This document shows, piece by piece, positions 26,322-35,222 of a stretch of DNA of 35,222 nt. The position numbers were made by a program, and so were the translations under genes. The stretch lies in assembly GCA_007118895.1 (NCBI GenBank), contig SKQS01000214.1, positions 1 to 35,222 on the forward strand, in the 5' to 3' direction. The notes below the pieces were generated by a model that saw only the letters and a program-made list of their open reading frames with translations, did no database searches and was not told the DNA's origin. The number at the start of each line of letters is the position of its first letter. The stretch's first letter is position 1. The stretch is from Wenzhouxiangella sp. (lineage in GTDB: Bacteria > Pseudomonadota > Gammaproteobacteria > Xanthomonadales > Wenzhouxiangellaceae).

Positions 26322-27326
26322 ATGGAACTGATTGATCTGACTCTGATCTGGATCGGCATCATCGGTCTGGGCGTGTTCATGTACGTGCTGATGGACGGCT
26401 TCGACCTCGGCGTGGGGATCCTGTTTCCGTTCGCCCCGGATGATCGCTCGCGCGATGCGATGATGAATTCCGTGGCCCCGGTATGGGACGGCAACGAAAC
26501 CTGGCTGATTCTCGGCGGCGCCGGGCTGCTGGCAGCATTTCCCCTGGTCTACGCGGTCTTCCTGCCTGCCCTGTACCTGGGCGTCTTCCTGCTGCTGGCC
26601 GGCCTGATCTTTCGCGGTATCGCGTTCGAGTTCCGGTTCAAGGCGCCTGCTGGATCACGCCACTGGTGGGATCGCTCCTTCAACATCGGCTCAACCGTGG
26701 CCGCCTTCGCTCAAGGCGCTGTGGTTGGCGCCTACATCCAGGGCTTCGAAACTGAAGGCTTCGTCTACGTTGGCGGCGCGCTGGACTGGCTGACGCCCTT
26801 TACCGTCATGACCGGTCTGGGCGTGGTTGCCGGCTATGCCTTGCTCGGGGTGACCTGGACGATTTTGAAAACCGAGGGCACCACCCGGGACTGGGCCTAT
26901 CGCCTGGCACCCTGGCTGCTGGCGGCTGTCATGGGTTTTTTCGTCATTGTCAGCCTGTGGACACCGATGGCCAGCGAGCATGTGCGTGGGCGCTGGTTCG
27001 ACAACATCACCGCGCTGTGGATCTTCCCGGTTCTTACCGTAATCACCGCCGCAGCCGTCTGGCGCTGGCTCCGACGACGCGTTGATGCCCTGCCCTTCGT
27101 TGGTTCAATGGCGCTGTTTGCCCTGTTCTACATGGGCCTGCTGATATCCATGTGGCCCTATGCCGTGCCGCCCGATCATACGTTCTGGGACGCAGCCTCC
27201 GATCCTGGCAGCCAGCTGTTCCTGCTGCTTGGCGTGCTGTTTCTGATTCCGATCATTCTCGGCTACACGGCCTGGACCTACTGGGTATTCCGCGGCAAGG
27301 TCCAGGCCGATGTCGGCTACCACTGA
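26322..27326 (+). CDS. cydB: Cytochrome bd-type quinol oxidase subunit II
   Basis: Second core subunit of the bd oxidase, about eight membrane segments in 334 residues, close to CioB length and shorter than E. coli CydB (379). The first helix carries the family signature MYVLMDGFDLGVGIL, followed by VWDGNETWLILGGAGLLAAFP and LLAGLIFRGIAFEFR. The ATG at 26322 has a strong GAGGAG upstream and lies three bases after the cydA stop. Its last 17 bases overlap the start of cydD. No small cydX-type gene fits in the junction. Confidence 0.95.
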   Translation: MELIDLTLIWIGIIGLGVFMYVLMDGFDLGVGILFPFAPDDRSRDAMMNSVAPVWDGNETWLILGGAGLLAAFPLVYAVFLPALYLGVFLLLAGLIFRGIAFEFRFKAPAGSRHWWDRSFNIGSTVAAFAQGAVVGAYIQGFETEGFVYVGGALDWLTPFTVMTGLGVVAGYALLGVTWTILKTEGTTRDWAYRLAPWLLAAVMGFFVIVSLWTPMASEHVRGRWFDNITALWIFPVLTVITAAAVWRWLRRRVDALPFVGSMALFALFYMGLLISMWPYAVPPDHTFWDAASDPGSQLFLLLGVLFLIPIILGYTAWTYWVFRGKVQADVGYH

Positions 27327-29043
27327 AAGCGCGCAGGAGGCTACCGCCGAAGCCGACCACCGCTGGCTGGGCCGCCAGGCGCCCGGCTGGCTGATCCCGG
27401 CCACTGCCGCCCTGGCCATCCTGGAGGCGTCGACACTGATTGCCCAGGCCGGCCTGCTGGCCTGGATTGCCGATGGCGCGTTGATTCGCCAGCTGCCGCC
27501 GCCGGACTGGTTGCCGGCGCTCTGGGCCCTGGCCGCAGTGCTGGTCGTTCGAGCCGCGCTGGGCGGCCTGGCACCCGTCCTGTCGGCACGGGCCTCGGGA
27601 CGGGCACGCGGAAAGCTGCGGCAGAACATGCTCGAGCACATCGGCCGGGCCGGGCCAGCTGCTGTTGCCAGCCAGGGCAGCGGCCGGCTGGCAGCGGTCT
27701 GGATCGAGCATGTAGAGGCCCTGGACGGCTATTTCAGCCGGTTCCTGCCGCAATCCATCGCGGTGGCAATCATTCCTGTATTGCTGCTGGTGGCGGTATT
27801 CTGGCTGGACTGGATGGCCGGACTGATCCTGCTGATCAGCGCGCCGCTGATTCCGCTTTTTCTGATCCTGATCGGCCTGCGCGCCGAACAACTCAGCCAG
27901 CACCATCACCGCGTGCTGGCGCGCATCGGCGACTACTTTCTCGACCGCCTGCGCGGCCTGGACACGCTGCGCGGCCTGTCGGCCCAGTCGGCCGAACTGG
28001 TGCGTCTTGACAAGATCGCCGGACGGTTCAGGCAGTCGGCAATGCAGGTGCTGCGAGTCGCTTTCCTGTCCTCGGCCGTGCTGGAGTTCTTTGCCGCCGT
28101 TGCCATCGCCGTTCTGGCCATCTACATCGGCCTGGGGCTTATGAACATGCTGCAGATCGGCCCTGCCGGTCAGCTCAATCTCTTTACCGGCCTGTTCATC
28201 CTGCTGCTGGCGCCGGAGTTCTTCCGCCCCTTGCGCGAGCTGTCCCAGGGATGGCATGACCGAGCCAGTGCCATCGGCGCTGCTGCCGAGATACGCCAGG
28301 TGCTCGCCCTGCCGCCGGCGCGCACCCATATCCGACCGAGATTACCGAAACTACCGGCCGATCTCCCGCGCGCCTGCGGCGTGACTCTGGATGGCGTGTG
28401 CTTCGGCTATTCCGGCCGTCGGCGGTTATTTGACCGCATCGACCTCGAAGTGCCGGCCGGGCAGCGCCTGCTACTGGTCGGGCCCAGCGGGGCGGGCAAA
28501 TCCACCCTGCTGCACCTCGTCGCCGGCCACCTGGAACCCGAAACCGGACAGATCCGGCTGGGTGAACACACCATCGACCGGCTCGCCGATCCTGAACTGA
28601 CGGCCCATATCGGCTGGCTGTCGCAGCGCCCGGTGCTGATGGCCGGTTCGATCGCCGACAACCTGCGGCTGGGACGACCCGATGCGCACAGCGGTGAAAT
28701 CGAGCGCGCCGCCGCCCGGGCCGGGGTCGACGAATTCGCCTCACGGCTGCCGAGTGGCCTTGACAGCCTGATCGGTGAAGGCGGTCACGGCCTGTCAGGC
28801 GGGCAGATCCAGCGAATTGCCCTGGCCCGAGTGCTGATCGATCCCAAACCGATCCTGCTGCTGGATGAACCCACTGCCAATCTCGATCCCAATAGTGAGC
28901 GGCACATCATCGCCACCCTGGCAGATAACCTGGATGAAATGGGCTGTACGGTCATCTGCGCCAGCCACCGCCCGGCCTTCCGTGACTGGGCCGATCGCAT
29001 CATCGAAGTCAACAGCGGCCAATTGAGCGAGACTGCGCGATGA
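27310..29043 (+). CDS. cydD: ABC exporter half-transporter CydD
   Basis: With CydC forms an inner-membrane ABC transporter needed for assembly of cytochrome bd; thiol export and haem transport have both been proposed. The 577 residues have an N-terminal six-helix domain (about 30-330) and a C-terminal ATPase. Walker A GPSGAGKST is near residue 395, the signature is LSGGQIQRIALARV, and Walker B is ILLLDEPTANLD. ASHRP supplies the switch histidine. The start at 27310 lies inside the end of cydB, and the stop overlaps cydC as ATGA, so the four cyd genes form one coupled unit. Confidence 0.93.
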   Translation: MSATTESAQEATAEADHRWLGRQAPGWLIPATAALAILEASTLIAQAGLLAWIADGALIRQLPPPDWLPALWALAAVLVVRAALGGLAPVLSARASGRARGKLRQNMLEHIGRAGPAAVASQGSGRLAAVWIEHVEALDGYFSRFLPQSIAVAIIPVLLLVAVFWLDWMAGLILLISAPLIPLFLILIGLRAEQLSQHHHRVLARIGDYFLDRLRGLDTLRGLSAQSAELVRLDKIAGRFRQSAMQVLRVAFLSSAVLEFFAAVAIAVLAIYIGLGLMNMLQIGPAGQLNLFTGLFILLLAPEFFRPLRELSQGWHDRASAIGAAAEIRQVLALPPARTHIRPRLPKLPADLPRACGVTLDGVCFGYSGRRRLFDRIDLEVPAGQRLLLVGPSGAGKSTLLHLVAGHLEPETGQIRLGEHTIDRLADPELTAHIGWLSQRPVLMAGSIADNLRLGRPDAHSGEIERAAARAGVDEFASRLPSGLDSLIGEGGHGLSGGQIQRIALARVLIDPKPILLLDEPTANLDPNSERHIIATLADNLDEMGCTVICASHRPAFRDWADRIIEVNSGQLSETAR

Positions 29044-30692
29044 AATCCCGGCACTGGCAACTACTGGTTGCGGCGGCCAGGGCCCGTCTACCCTGGCTAA
29101 TCGCCAGCGTGATCCTGGCTGCGCTGACCCTGGCTGCCGGCGCCGGCCTGCTTGCCCTGTCGGGCTGGTTCATCACCGCCAGCGCCATGGCCGGTCTGGG
29201 GCTGCTGATCGGACTGGAGATCTTCGCGCCGGCAGCCGGCATACGTGCCCTTGCCGTGACCCGCACCGTGGCCCGCTACCTGGAGCGACTGATCGGCCAT
29301 GAGTCCACGCTGCGCCTGCTGGCCGAACTGCGGGTCGGATTGTTTCAGCGTCTGCTGGGGGTTGAGTCGGCAGCCCTGGAGCGGATGCGCCGCGGCGACC
29401 TGCTCAATCGCCTGACCGCCGATGTTGATCGCCTCGATCACCTGTTCCTGCGCGTTGCCGCTCCGGGGCTGGCGGCCTCGATGCTGGTTGCCGTGGTCGG
29501 CATCGGTCTGATCCTGCTGGTCGATGGCCTGATCGGCTGGCTTTTTATGGGCGGTTGGCTGGTCGGCGGATCCATGGCGCTGTGGCTGGGCGATCGCGCC
29601 GCCAGACCGGTCGGGGCCCAGCTGGGGCAGATCACTCCCCGCCTGCGCACCACGGTGACCGAGCTGTTTTCCGGCCTGGCTGATCTGCGCAGCCTGGGCG
29701 CCTGGGACCGAATGGTCAGCGAGGTCCTCACCGACGCTCGCCGCATGGCCTGGCTGCAGGCAAGGCTGGGCTTGCTCGAAGGGTTGGGGCGTTCGGCCAT
29801 CCTGGTAATCGGGTTGGGGCTGGCCTGGCTGGTACTCTGGCTGGGGCTGCACCAACACGAAGAGCAGTCCATTGGCGCACCGCTGGTGGTGCTGGCCACG
29901 CTGGTGGTGATCGGCATCATCGAGGCCTGGCAGCCGCTGCCGGCGGCCTGGCAGTTTCTGGAAACCTGTCGACGCTCGGCTGATCGCATCAACCGTCTGG
30001 ACACGCTTCCGCGCGAGCGCAGAGACGGCTTGCCGCCGCCAGATTCTTATCGGCTGGAAATCCGCGCGCTGACGTTTCGCTACCTTCCGCATACCGATCC
30101 CGTGCTCGATGGTCTTTCGCTGGAGATAAGCCCGGGACAACCGCTGCTGATTACCGGCCCGAGCGGCTGCGGCAAATCGACCCTGGGTCGTCTGCTGGCC
30201 GGCCAGCTCGCCCCCGATGGCGGCGAGATCCTGCTCGGAGGAATCGACCTGCAGGCCATGGCGGCCGATCAGCGACGGCGTCTGATCGCTCACCTGCCGC
30301 AACAGCCGGTGATCTTCCACGACAGCCTGCGCGCCAACCTGGCATTGGCCCGACCCGGGGCCGATGATGATTCGCTGATGCAGGTGCTCGGGCAGACGGG
30401 GCTGGAATCGCTGGTCAGCTCACTCGATGCCGGGCTGGATACCTGGCTGGGCGAATCGGGTTTCCGCTTATCCGGCGGTGAGGCGCGCCGGCTCGCCCTG
30501 GCACGCCTGCTGCTGGCCGACTTCCCGGTGCTGATCCTGGACGAACCAACCGCCGGCGTCGATACCGCCACCGCACGCCGCATCACCGCAGGGCTTGCCG
30601 ATCACTTCGCTGACCGCAGCGTGGTCATCATCGCCCACGAACCGGCCCATTTCGATCTGGACTGCCGTCATCTGCCAATGGCGGCAGCCTGA
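29040..30692 (+). CDS. cydC: ABC exporter half-transporter CydC
   Basis: Partner of CydD in the heterodimeric exporter required for bd oxidase maturation. The 550-residue protein has a transmembrane domain (about 15-310) beginning with GAGLLALSGWFITASAMAG, a stretch typical of CydC. The ATPase has Walker A GPSGCGKST near residue 372, signature LSGGEARRLALARLL, Walker B LILDEPTAGVD, and IAHEP with the switch histidine. It starts on the cydD stop (ATGA) and is the last gene before a strong bidirectional hairpin terminator. Confidence 0.93.
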   Translation: MKSRHWQLLVAAARARLPWLIASVILAALTLAAGAGLLALSGWFITASAMAGLGLLIGLEIFAPAAGIRALAVTRTVARYLERLIGHESTLRLLAELRVGLFQRLLGVESAALERMRRGDLLNRLTADVDRLDHLFLRVAAPGLAASMLVAVVGIGLILLVDGLIGWLFMGGWLVGGSMALWLGDRAARPVGAQLGQITPRLRTTVTELFSGLADLRSLGAWDRMVSEVLTDARRMAWLQARLGLLEGLGRSAILVIGLGLAWLVLWLGLHQHEEQSIGAPLVVLATLVVIGIIEAWQPLPAAWQFLETCRRSADRINRLDTLPRERRDGLPPPDSYRLEIRALTFRYLPHTDPVLDGLSLEISPGQPLLITGPSGCGKSTLGRLLAGQLAPDGGEILLGGIDLQAMAADQRRRLIAHLPQQPVIFHDSLRANLALARPGADDDSLMQVLGQTGLESLVSSLDAGLDTWLGESGFRLSGGEARRLALARLLLADFPVLILDEPTAGVDTATARRITAGLADHFADRSVVIIAHEPAHFDLDCRHLPMAAA

Positions 30693-30696
30693 AGCG

Positions 30697-30723
30697 AAAA
30701 ATCCCCCGGTCGTGCCGGGGGAT
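30697..30723 (-). terminator. Bidirectional intrinsic terminator between cydC and the TonB receptor
   Basis: A perfect nine-base stem, ATCCCCCGG (30701-30709) and CCGGGGGAT (30715-30723), has a five-base loop. On - it is followed by TTTT, so it is a textbook terminator for the TonB-receptor transcript, 40 bases after its stop. On + it lies nine bases after the cydC stop, with only a weak T-rich tail (TGGTTTGTTG), and probably serves both converging units. Confidence 0.85.
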
Positions 30724-30762
30724 GTGGTTTGTTGTAGTCCCGGAGCAGCAGCCGGGAAGCGA

Positions 30763-33700
30763 TCAGAAGCGCTGGGTCAGGTTCAGGTAGAAACTGCGCC
30801 CGGCAAATCCGGCCGGGCGGGTAACCGTAGCCAGGAACGGATCGCGATCGAAGACGTTGAAGATCGTCGCGCCCACACGCAGGTCTTCGGTCAAATCATA
30901 GGTCGCGCTGAGATGATGAACAAACGCGGTACCAGTGCTGAACGGATCGACGAAATCGGGATTGCCTTCCAGGTCCTGGTTGGAAACACCCGGCAGCAGC
31001 TGGCTGTTCTGGTAGTTGGTCCGCCAGCTGACGGCCAGGTCATCCAGTCTCCAGCCGATGCGCGCATTGAGCACCCACTTCGGGAAAGTGAACTCGCCCA
31101 GGATGTCCTCGAACTCATCCGGAAACTCCTGGAACTGGAAGTTTCTGCGCCGCAGGTTGCGGTTGCCGCTGAGACCGAGCATGACCGAACCCAGACCCGG
31201 ATCGAACACATAGTTGAAGTCAAAGTCGACTCCGCGCGCCTCGAGCTTGGCGATGTTTTGCTCACCTGACCGGAAGAAAGTGATGAAACCATCGACCGGG
31301 TCACGATCAACCAGCTCACAGAAGGCGTTGTCCAGAGTCGGCGCATCCACGCAGCGCTGGACCACGGTCAAGCCTGGAACGGTATCGATGGCGTCCTTGA
31401 TACTGACCTCGTAGTAATCGACCGTTGCAGTAAAGCCCGGGAGAAAGGTCGGCGTCAGCACGAAGCCAAAAGTCAGCGTGTCTGCTCGTTCCTCGTCCAG
31501 GTCCGGGTTTCCGCCGGCGCGGCCGGTGATGAAGGCCGAGACGAACTGGGTCGAGTCAAAGTTGGGCCCTACCAACGCCTCGCAGTTGGCGCGACGGAAT
31601 TCCGAGCCGGCATCGATGAGGTTCTCGTTACATGGGTCTTGAGCCGCACCAATGGTGATCGGCTGCGGGGGCGAGAACAGCTCGTTGATATTGGGTGCGC
31701 GCACCGAACGACCGTAGGTGCCTCGCAACATGAAGTCGCGAGTGGGGCTCCAGGTCGCACCATAGCTCCAGCTGACGTTGCTGCCCACCGTGCTGTAATC
31801 GGCAAATCGCACCGCGGCGTTGAGCGTGAGGCTCTCGGCAAACGGACGATCGCTGACGATCGGCACACTGACTTCGCCGAAGAACTCGGTAACGTTGAAG
31901 CTGCCCGAGACCGGCTCGCTGCGAGTGGTCACGCTGTTGAAAGTCAGACCGGCTGCTTCCAGGGATCCAGGCGAAAAGTCGCTCTTTTCCTTGCGATACT
32001 CGAATCCGGCAGCCATCCCGACCGGACCATCCGGCAGGGTGAACATCGCGCTGCTGTCACCGACGAAAACCGCCGAGACCACTTCCTGGGTCATCTGCGA
32101 CTTGGACCGATCGGGCTGAAAGATGAAGGCCTCTGCCTCGGCACTGGTGGTACCACGCCCGAAGATGTTGACCGGCACGCACTGGCCATCGCCGGGCGTG
32201 AAGGTAAGGAAACCCTCGCGGACATCGGGGAACGGTGCTACCGGCGGCACGGCGCCGGGATCAAGATCGGAACGGCAGACGATCTGCCCGGTTTCAGGAT
32301 CGACAACAGCGTCCACCGCAGCGAAGAACCGGTCTTCCACTCGGGCACTTGCATTGGTGAACGTGCGGTCTGTGCGACCGTAGTTATAGGAAACCGAGTA
32401 GTCCCATCCGGCACCCAGATCGCCCTCGAAGCCGGTGACGATCCTGAAGCTGTGCTGTTCTGCCGTACTCAGCGCGGGCACATCGAGGTTGTCGCGGGAG
32501 ACAACGATGGACGGCGTGATGCCTTCATCAATCAGGCTGTCGATCTGGGCGCGGAGTGCGTCCGGAATGAACGGATTGTCCAGCGAGATCGGAATGTCAT
32601 CATTGAAGCCGTTGACCTGGTTGCGCGATTCGACTTCCATGTAGCTGAAGCGTGTCTCGGTGAAAAACCGCGCTCGCGGGTGGATCTCGTAATTCAAGTT
32701 GCCGTTGATATTGAAGCGCGTGGTCTGCGGCTGCAATTCAATGACGTTCGGCGTGGCGGCAATGCCGTCGCCACCAACGGCCTCGAACAAATTGACGAAG
32801 AAATCGCCCCGATTGTAGGGCCGAAGCTGGCCGTTCTCATCGATAATCTGGGCGACCGGAAAAGCGCCGGAACCAACGGTGAGGTCAGGAAACAGCAGGT
32901 TGATGGCCGAAAAACCCGGGGCTATCCGGTCGTCGGCATCTTCGAGGAAGATGATGCCGAACGGGCTGGAAACCGGAAGCGTGCGGTTGGTGGCGAAGGT
33001 ATTGGCCGCATTCGGGTTGATGCCCAGAAAAGCAGCGAGCGCCTCCGAAGTCGGCATGAAGGAAGCCAGGTTGCGACCGGCAAAGCCAGAGCGTTGCGAT
33101 GCATCGATGGATTCGACGCGGGTCCATTCCGCCGATACCACGGCATTGCCCCGGCCATCGCCAAAGTTGGTGCCGCCAACGGCAGAGAGCTGGTACTCCG
33201 AGCCGCCGCCGGCTTCCGTGGTGCTACCGCTGCCGCGGAACTCCAGACCGTCGAAGTCCTCTCTGAGAATGAAGTTGACCACGCCGGAAACGCCGTCGGC
33301 GCCGTAGATGGCCGACGCGCCCCCGGTCACGATATCGATTCGCTCGATCAGCGTTGCCGGGATCGAGGAAATGTCCACGGCTGCTGTCCCCGCCACACCG
33401 GCGACATTACGTCGTCCGTTGACCAGTACCAGGGTACGTCCGGTACCCAGGCCGCGAAGATTCAGCAGACTGGTTCCGATTGGAGCGGCGTTGCGCGCGG
33501 ACTGGTTCGCAGGCAGGGTCGAAAACAATGCCGGTACGTCGCGCAGAAAATTGGCGATGTCGGTCTGGCCGGAAAGTGAAATCTCGTCCCGATCAACCAT
33601 GTTGACAGGGTTGGGAGTGGTCAGGTTGCTGTCGGTGGCGATACGCGAACCGGTGACCAACAGGCGATCCAGATCCGCATCAGGCGCGTCTTCATCCTGC

Positions 33701-33831
33701 TCGGCCTGATCGGCCTGGGGCTGTGAGTCAGTCCCCATCTGTGCATAAGCAGGCAGGCCTCCCAGCCCCAGTGCAAGCAATCCAGCAGATACGGCCAGCG
33801 CCAGCGGATGGCGCGAAACAGTAGGTGACAT
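30763..33831 (-). CDS. TonB-dependent outer-membrane receptor
   Basis: A 1022-residue TonB-dependent receptor for energised uptake of a large ligand across the outer membrane. A signal peptide (core LALAVSAGLLALGLGG, likely cut after AYA) is followed by an acidic Gln/Asp-rich stretch and the TonB-box-like DRLLVTGSRI. The plug domain (about 65-190) has NLRGLGTGRTLVLVNGRR and YGADGVSGVVNF. The beta-barrel ends in FYLNLTQRF with the final Phe typical of porin-like assembly. Three cysteine pairs in the barrel could form loop disulfides. The ligand is unknown: no siderophore, vitamin or sugar-use genes are adjacent. I chose the ATG at 33829-33831 with GGGAG nine bases upstream; the longer GTG form at 33870 would spoil the signal peptide. 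Confidence 0.94.
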   Translation of the reverse strand: MSPTVSRHPLALAVSAGLLALGLGGLPAYAQMGTDSQPQADQAEQDEDAPDADLDRLLVTGSRIATDSNLTTPNPVNMVDRDEISLSGQTDIANFLRDVPALFSTLPANQSARNAAPIGTSLLNLRGLGTGRTLVLVNGRRNVAGVAGTAAVDISSIPATLIERIDIVTGGASAIYGADGVSGVVNFILREDFDGLEFRGSGSTTEAGGGSEYQLSAVGGTNFGDGRGNAVVSAEWTRVESIDASQRSGFAGRNLASFMPTSEALAAFLGINPNAANTFATNRTLPVSSPFGIIFLEDADDRIAPGFSAINLLFPDLTVGSGAFPVAQIIDENGQLRPYNRGDFFVNLFEAVGGDGIAATPNVIELQPQTTRFNINGNLNYEIHPRARFFTETRFSYMEVESRNQVNGFNDDIPISLDNPFIPDALRAQIDSLIDEGITPSIVVSRDNLDVPALSTAEQHSFRIVTGFEGDLGAGWDYSVSYNYGRTDRTFTNASARVEDRFFAAVDAVVDPETGQIVCRSDLDPGAVPPVAPFPDVREGFLTFTPGDGQCVPVNIFGRGTTSAEAEAFIFQPDRSKSQMTQEVVSAVFVGDSSAMFTLPDGPVGMAAGFEYRKEKSDFSPGSLEAAGLTFNSVTTRSEPVSGSFNVTEFFGEVSVPIVSDRPFAESLTLNAAVRFADYSTVGSNVSWSYGATWSPTRDFMLRGTYGRSVRAPNINELFSPPQPITIGAAQDPCNENLIDAGSEFRRANCEALVGPNFDSTQFVSAFITGRAGGNPDLDEERADTLTFGFVLTPTFLPGFTATVDYYEVSIKDAIDTVPGLTVVQRCVDAPTLDNAFCELVDRDPVDGFITFFRSGEQNIAKLEARGVDFDFNYVFDPGLGSVMLGLSGNRNLRRRNFQFQEFPDEFEDILGEFTFPKWVLNARIGWRLDDLAVSWRTNYQNSQLLPGVSNQDLEGNPDFVDPFSTGTAFVHHLSATYDLTEDLRVGATIFNVFDRDPFLATVTRPAGFAGRSFYLNLTQRF

Positions 33832-33892
33832 GGCAATTCTCCCTCGAATCAGTTGATCAGTCGAACTCACAAAATGGAAAGCGACGCACTGA

Positions 33893-33921
33893 AAGTTACC
33901 TGATGCCTAATCACCTTGCAA
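33893..33921 (-). promoter_or_regulatory. Sigma-70 promoter for the TonB receptor
   Basis: On -, TTGCAA (33916-33921) is followed after exactly 17 bases by TAACTT (33893-33898), a good -35/-10 pair in the AT-rich gap upstream of the receptor. The start would be near 33886, giving a leader of about 55 bases. I did not recognise a Fur box. Confidence 0.5.
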
Positions 33922-33984
33922 CAGAAATTTAACAAAAACACCCCTTGGCCACCCGAAGGAAAAAGTGCATGCGAAATGCCCGAT

Positions 33985-35222
33985 TCAACAGTCCCGAGGC
34001 CCAGCCTCAGCAAGGGTGACGCGATTTCGACCCGCCCGCTTGCCGGCGTACAACGCCTCGTCGGCGGCAGCGATCGCCTTGTCCAGGTCGCTCTCCAGTG
34101 GCGCCAGGCCGAATGTCATCGTCAAGGTCAATCCATCGATGCTGGTGTGGATGGTCTGACCGGCTACGGATTCTCGCAATCGCTCGACGACCTCGACTGC
34201 CTGATTCGGTTCTGTCCGGGTCAGCACGATCAGAAACTCCTCGCCACCCCAGCGACAGACCAGGTCATCCGACCTCACTCCCTGGCGAAGGATTCCGGCA
34301 AGGGCGCACAACACCTCATCACCGACCCTGTGGCCAAAGCGATCATTGATCTCCTTGAAACCATCAGCATCGGCCATGACCAGGCTCAGGCGACGACCAT
34401 CCTGCTCGGCTCTGGCCATTTCCTTACCTGCTTGCTCAATCAGCGCGCGGCGATTGAGCAGACCGGTCAACGTATCGGTGGTTGCCAGCCGGCTGACTTG
34501 TTCCAGCGCTTCCTTCAGTGCCCGGTTGCGCTCGGCCAGCTCTCGCTGCAGGATGATCCGGGCGCGGTAGTTGCGCAGAATGGCCAGCGCAACCAGCAGG
34601 GAAAGCACCAGGCCGATCGACAGCACCATCAGCCAGATATTGCGCTGGGCCAGGCGAGAGGCATCGAGTTCGGTCTGCAGGCGCAGAAGCTCGATCTCGC
34701 CCTCGCGCTGCTCAACCGCATACTGAATTTCCAGCTCCTCGATCGCTGCCTGTCGATCCTGCTCCAGTCTCTCACTCTTGAAAGCCAGCAGCTCCCGCCA
34801 CCACGCCGTTGCAATGTCATGTTCGCCGCGCTCTTCGTGCAGCCGGGCCAGCTTCTCCAGCAGCGGGCGCTCGACTGTCGGAATGCGGCCACGCGCCATT
34901 TCCAGCGCCTCTTCGTAGTAGGCCATCGCCTGCTCCACTGCACCGGTCTGACGATTGAGATCACCGGTAACCATCAGCACTCCGGCCAGGTGGCGCTTCA
35001 TGCCGGCCTGACGCAGCAACTCTAGCGCCTCGGCACAATGTGGCTCGGCTCTCGCCAAGTCTCCGCTCTGAACAAGGTTGTCACACAGATTGGCCAGGGT
35101 ACTCATGATAGACGCTTCATCGCCAAGCTCTCGCGAAAGCTCAAGCACTCTCAGCAACGGCCCGACGCTCGCCGCCGGGCCCTCCAGCGCGGCCACCGTC
35201 AGCGCCAGATTGGACTTGAGTG
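33985..35222 (-). CDS. Diguanylate cyclase with TPR sensor region, 5' truncated by window end
   Basis: The frame is open to the window edge, so the N-terminus is missing; the GTG at 35196 is internal to the repeats. The visible 412 residues begin with TPR-like helices (about the first 160; for example GDLARAEPHCAEALELL and GAVEQAMAYYEEALEMA). A charged coiled coil follows, then one membrane segment (LMVLSIGLVLSLLVALAIL), then a GGDEF domain. The active-site loop reads GGEEF, a functional form, and an RSDD motif five residues before it is the inhibitory I-site for product feedback. It should therefore make cyclic di-GMP from GTP in response to a signal sensed through the TPR part. The gene lies upstream of the TonB receptor on the same strand, 153 bases away. 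Confidence 0.9.
   Translation of the reverse strand, partial: LKSNLALTVAALEGPAASVGPLLRVLELSRELGDEASIMSTLANLCDNLVQSGDLARAEPHCAEALELLRQAGMKRHLAGVLMVTGDLNRQTGAVEQAMAYYEEALEMARGRIPTVERPLLEKLARLHEERGEHDIATAWWRELLAFKSERLEQDRQAAIEELEIQYAVEQREGEIELLRLQTELDASRLAQRNIWLMVLSIGLVLSLLVALAILRNYRARIILQRELAERNRALKEALEQVSRLATTDTLTGLLNRRALIEQAGKEMARAEQDGRRLSLVMADADGFKEINDRFGHRVGDEVLCALAGILRQGVRSDDLVCRWGGEEFLIVLTRTEPNQAVEVVERLRESVAGQTIHTSIDGLTLTMTFGLAPLESDLDKAIAAADEALYAGKRAGRNRVTLAEAGPRDC

Noticed and set aside
29097-30320. A 407-codon open frame on - opposite cydC
   Set aside because: Gln/His/Pro-rich low-complexity translation typical of antisense frames; cydC is complete on +.
31639-33579. A 646-codon open frame on + opposite the TonB receptor
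   Set aside because: No recognisable motif or Shine-Dalgarno; the - strand frame has signal peptide, plug, barrel, promoter and terminator.
33916-35025. A 369-codon open frame on + opposite the GGDEF gene
   Set aside because: Starts with TTG inside the TonB-receptor promoter and lacks motifs; the opposing TPR-GGDEF frame is clearly coding.

Overview
The window is an ordinary chromosomal stretch from a GC-rich Gammaproteobacterium. The gene orders hemA/TPR lipoprotein/lolB/prs, hemA-prfA, thrABC and sucCD-nadE next to pilSR are those of Pseudomonas/Xanthomonas-like lineages. A large TonB-dependent receptor, a bd-type oxidase and a GGDEF protein fit a free-living aerobe. I would guess the Xanthomonadales or a Wenzhouxiangella-like relative, but this is inference from gene content only. 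Coding density is very high: no gene-free gap exceeds about 250 bp. I see no insertion sequence, prophage, CRISPR array, rRNA or obvious island.

Layout. (1) 1-752: 3' part of a vanadium-dependent haloperoxidase-like gene on +, convergent with nadE. (2) 764-4538 on -: sucC-sucD-nadE (succinyl-CoA synthetase, then glutamine-dependent NAD+ synthetase). (3) 4785-7873 on +: pilS-pilR, the two-component system that normally drives sigma-54-dependent pilin transcription. (4) 7905-8285 on -: a small exported protein of unknown family, divergent from egtB-egtD (8457-10765), a compact ergothioneine cassette with a structured, terminator-like leader. (5) 10791-12896 on -: secreted prolyl oligopeptidase. 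(6) 13122-18545 on +: thrA(fused aspartokinase/homoserine dehydrogenase)-thrB-thrC-HAD phosphatase, all tightly coupled; the HAD gene overlaps prs tail to tail. (7) 18523-22020 on -: TPR lipoprotein-lolB-tRNA-Gln-prs, divergent from hemA-prfA-yjbQ on + (22043-24782). (8) 24906-30692 on +: cydA-cydB-cydD-cydC, a cytochrome bd (CIO-like) oxidase and its assembly ABC exporter. A bidirectional terminator ends it. (9) 30763-33831 on -: a TonB-dependent receptor with a good sigma-70 promoter. (10) 33985-35222 on -: a TPR-coiled coil-TM-GGDEF diguanylate cyclase cut off by the window end.

Most genes are core metabolism: TCA cycle, NAD, aspartate-family amino acids, PRPP, tetrapyrrole, translation termination, respiration. 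Lineage-specific points are the missing ispE (between lolB and prs) and prmC (after prfA), the HAD gene added to the thr operon, and the egtBD cassette with its leader hairpins. I found no convincing novel multi-gene system. The best candidates for something undescribed are the egtB leader RNA and the small exported protein beside it.
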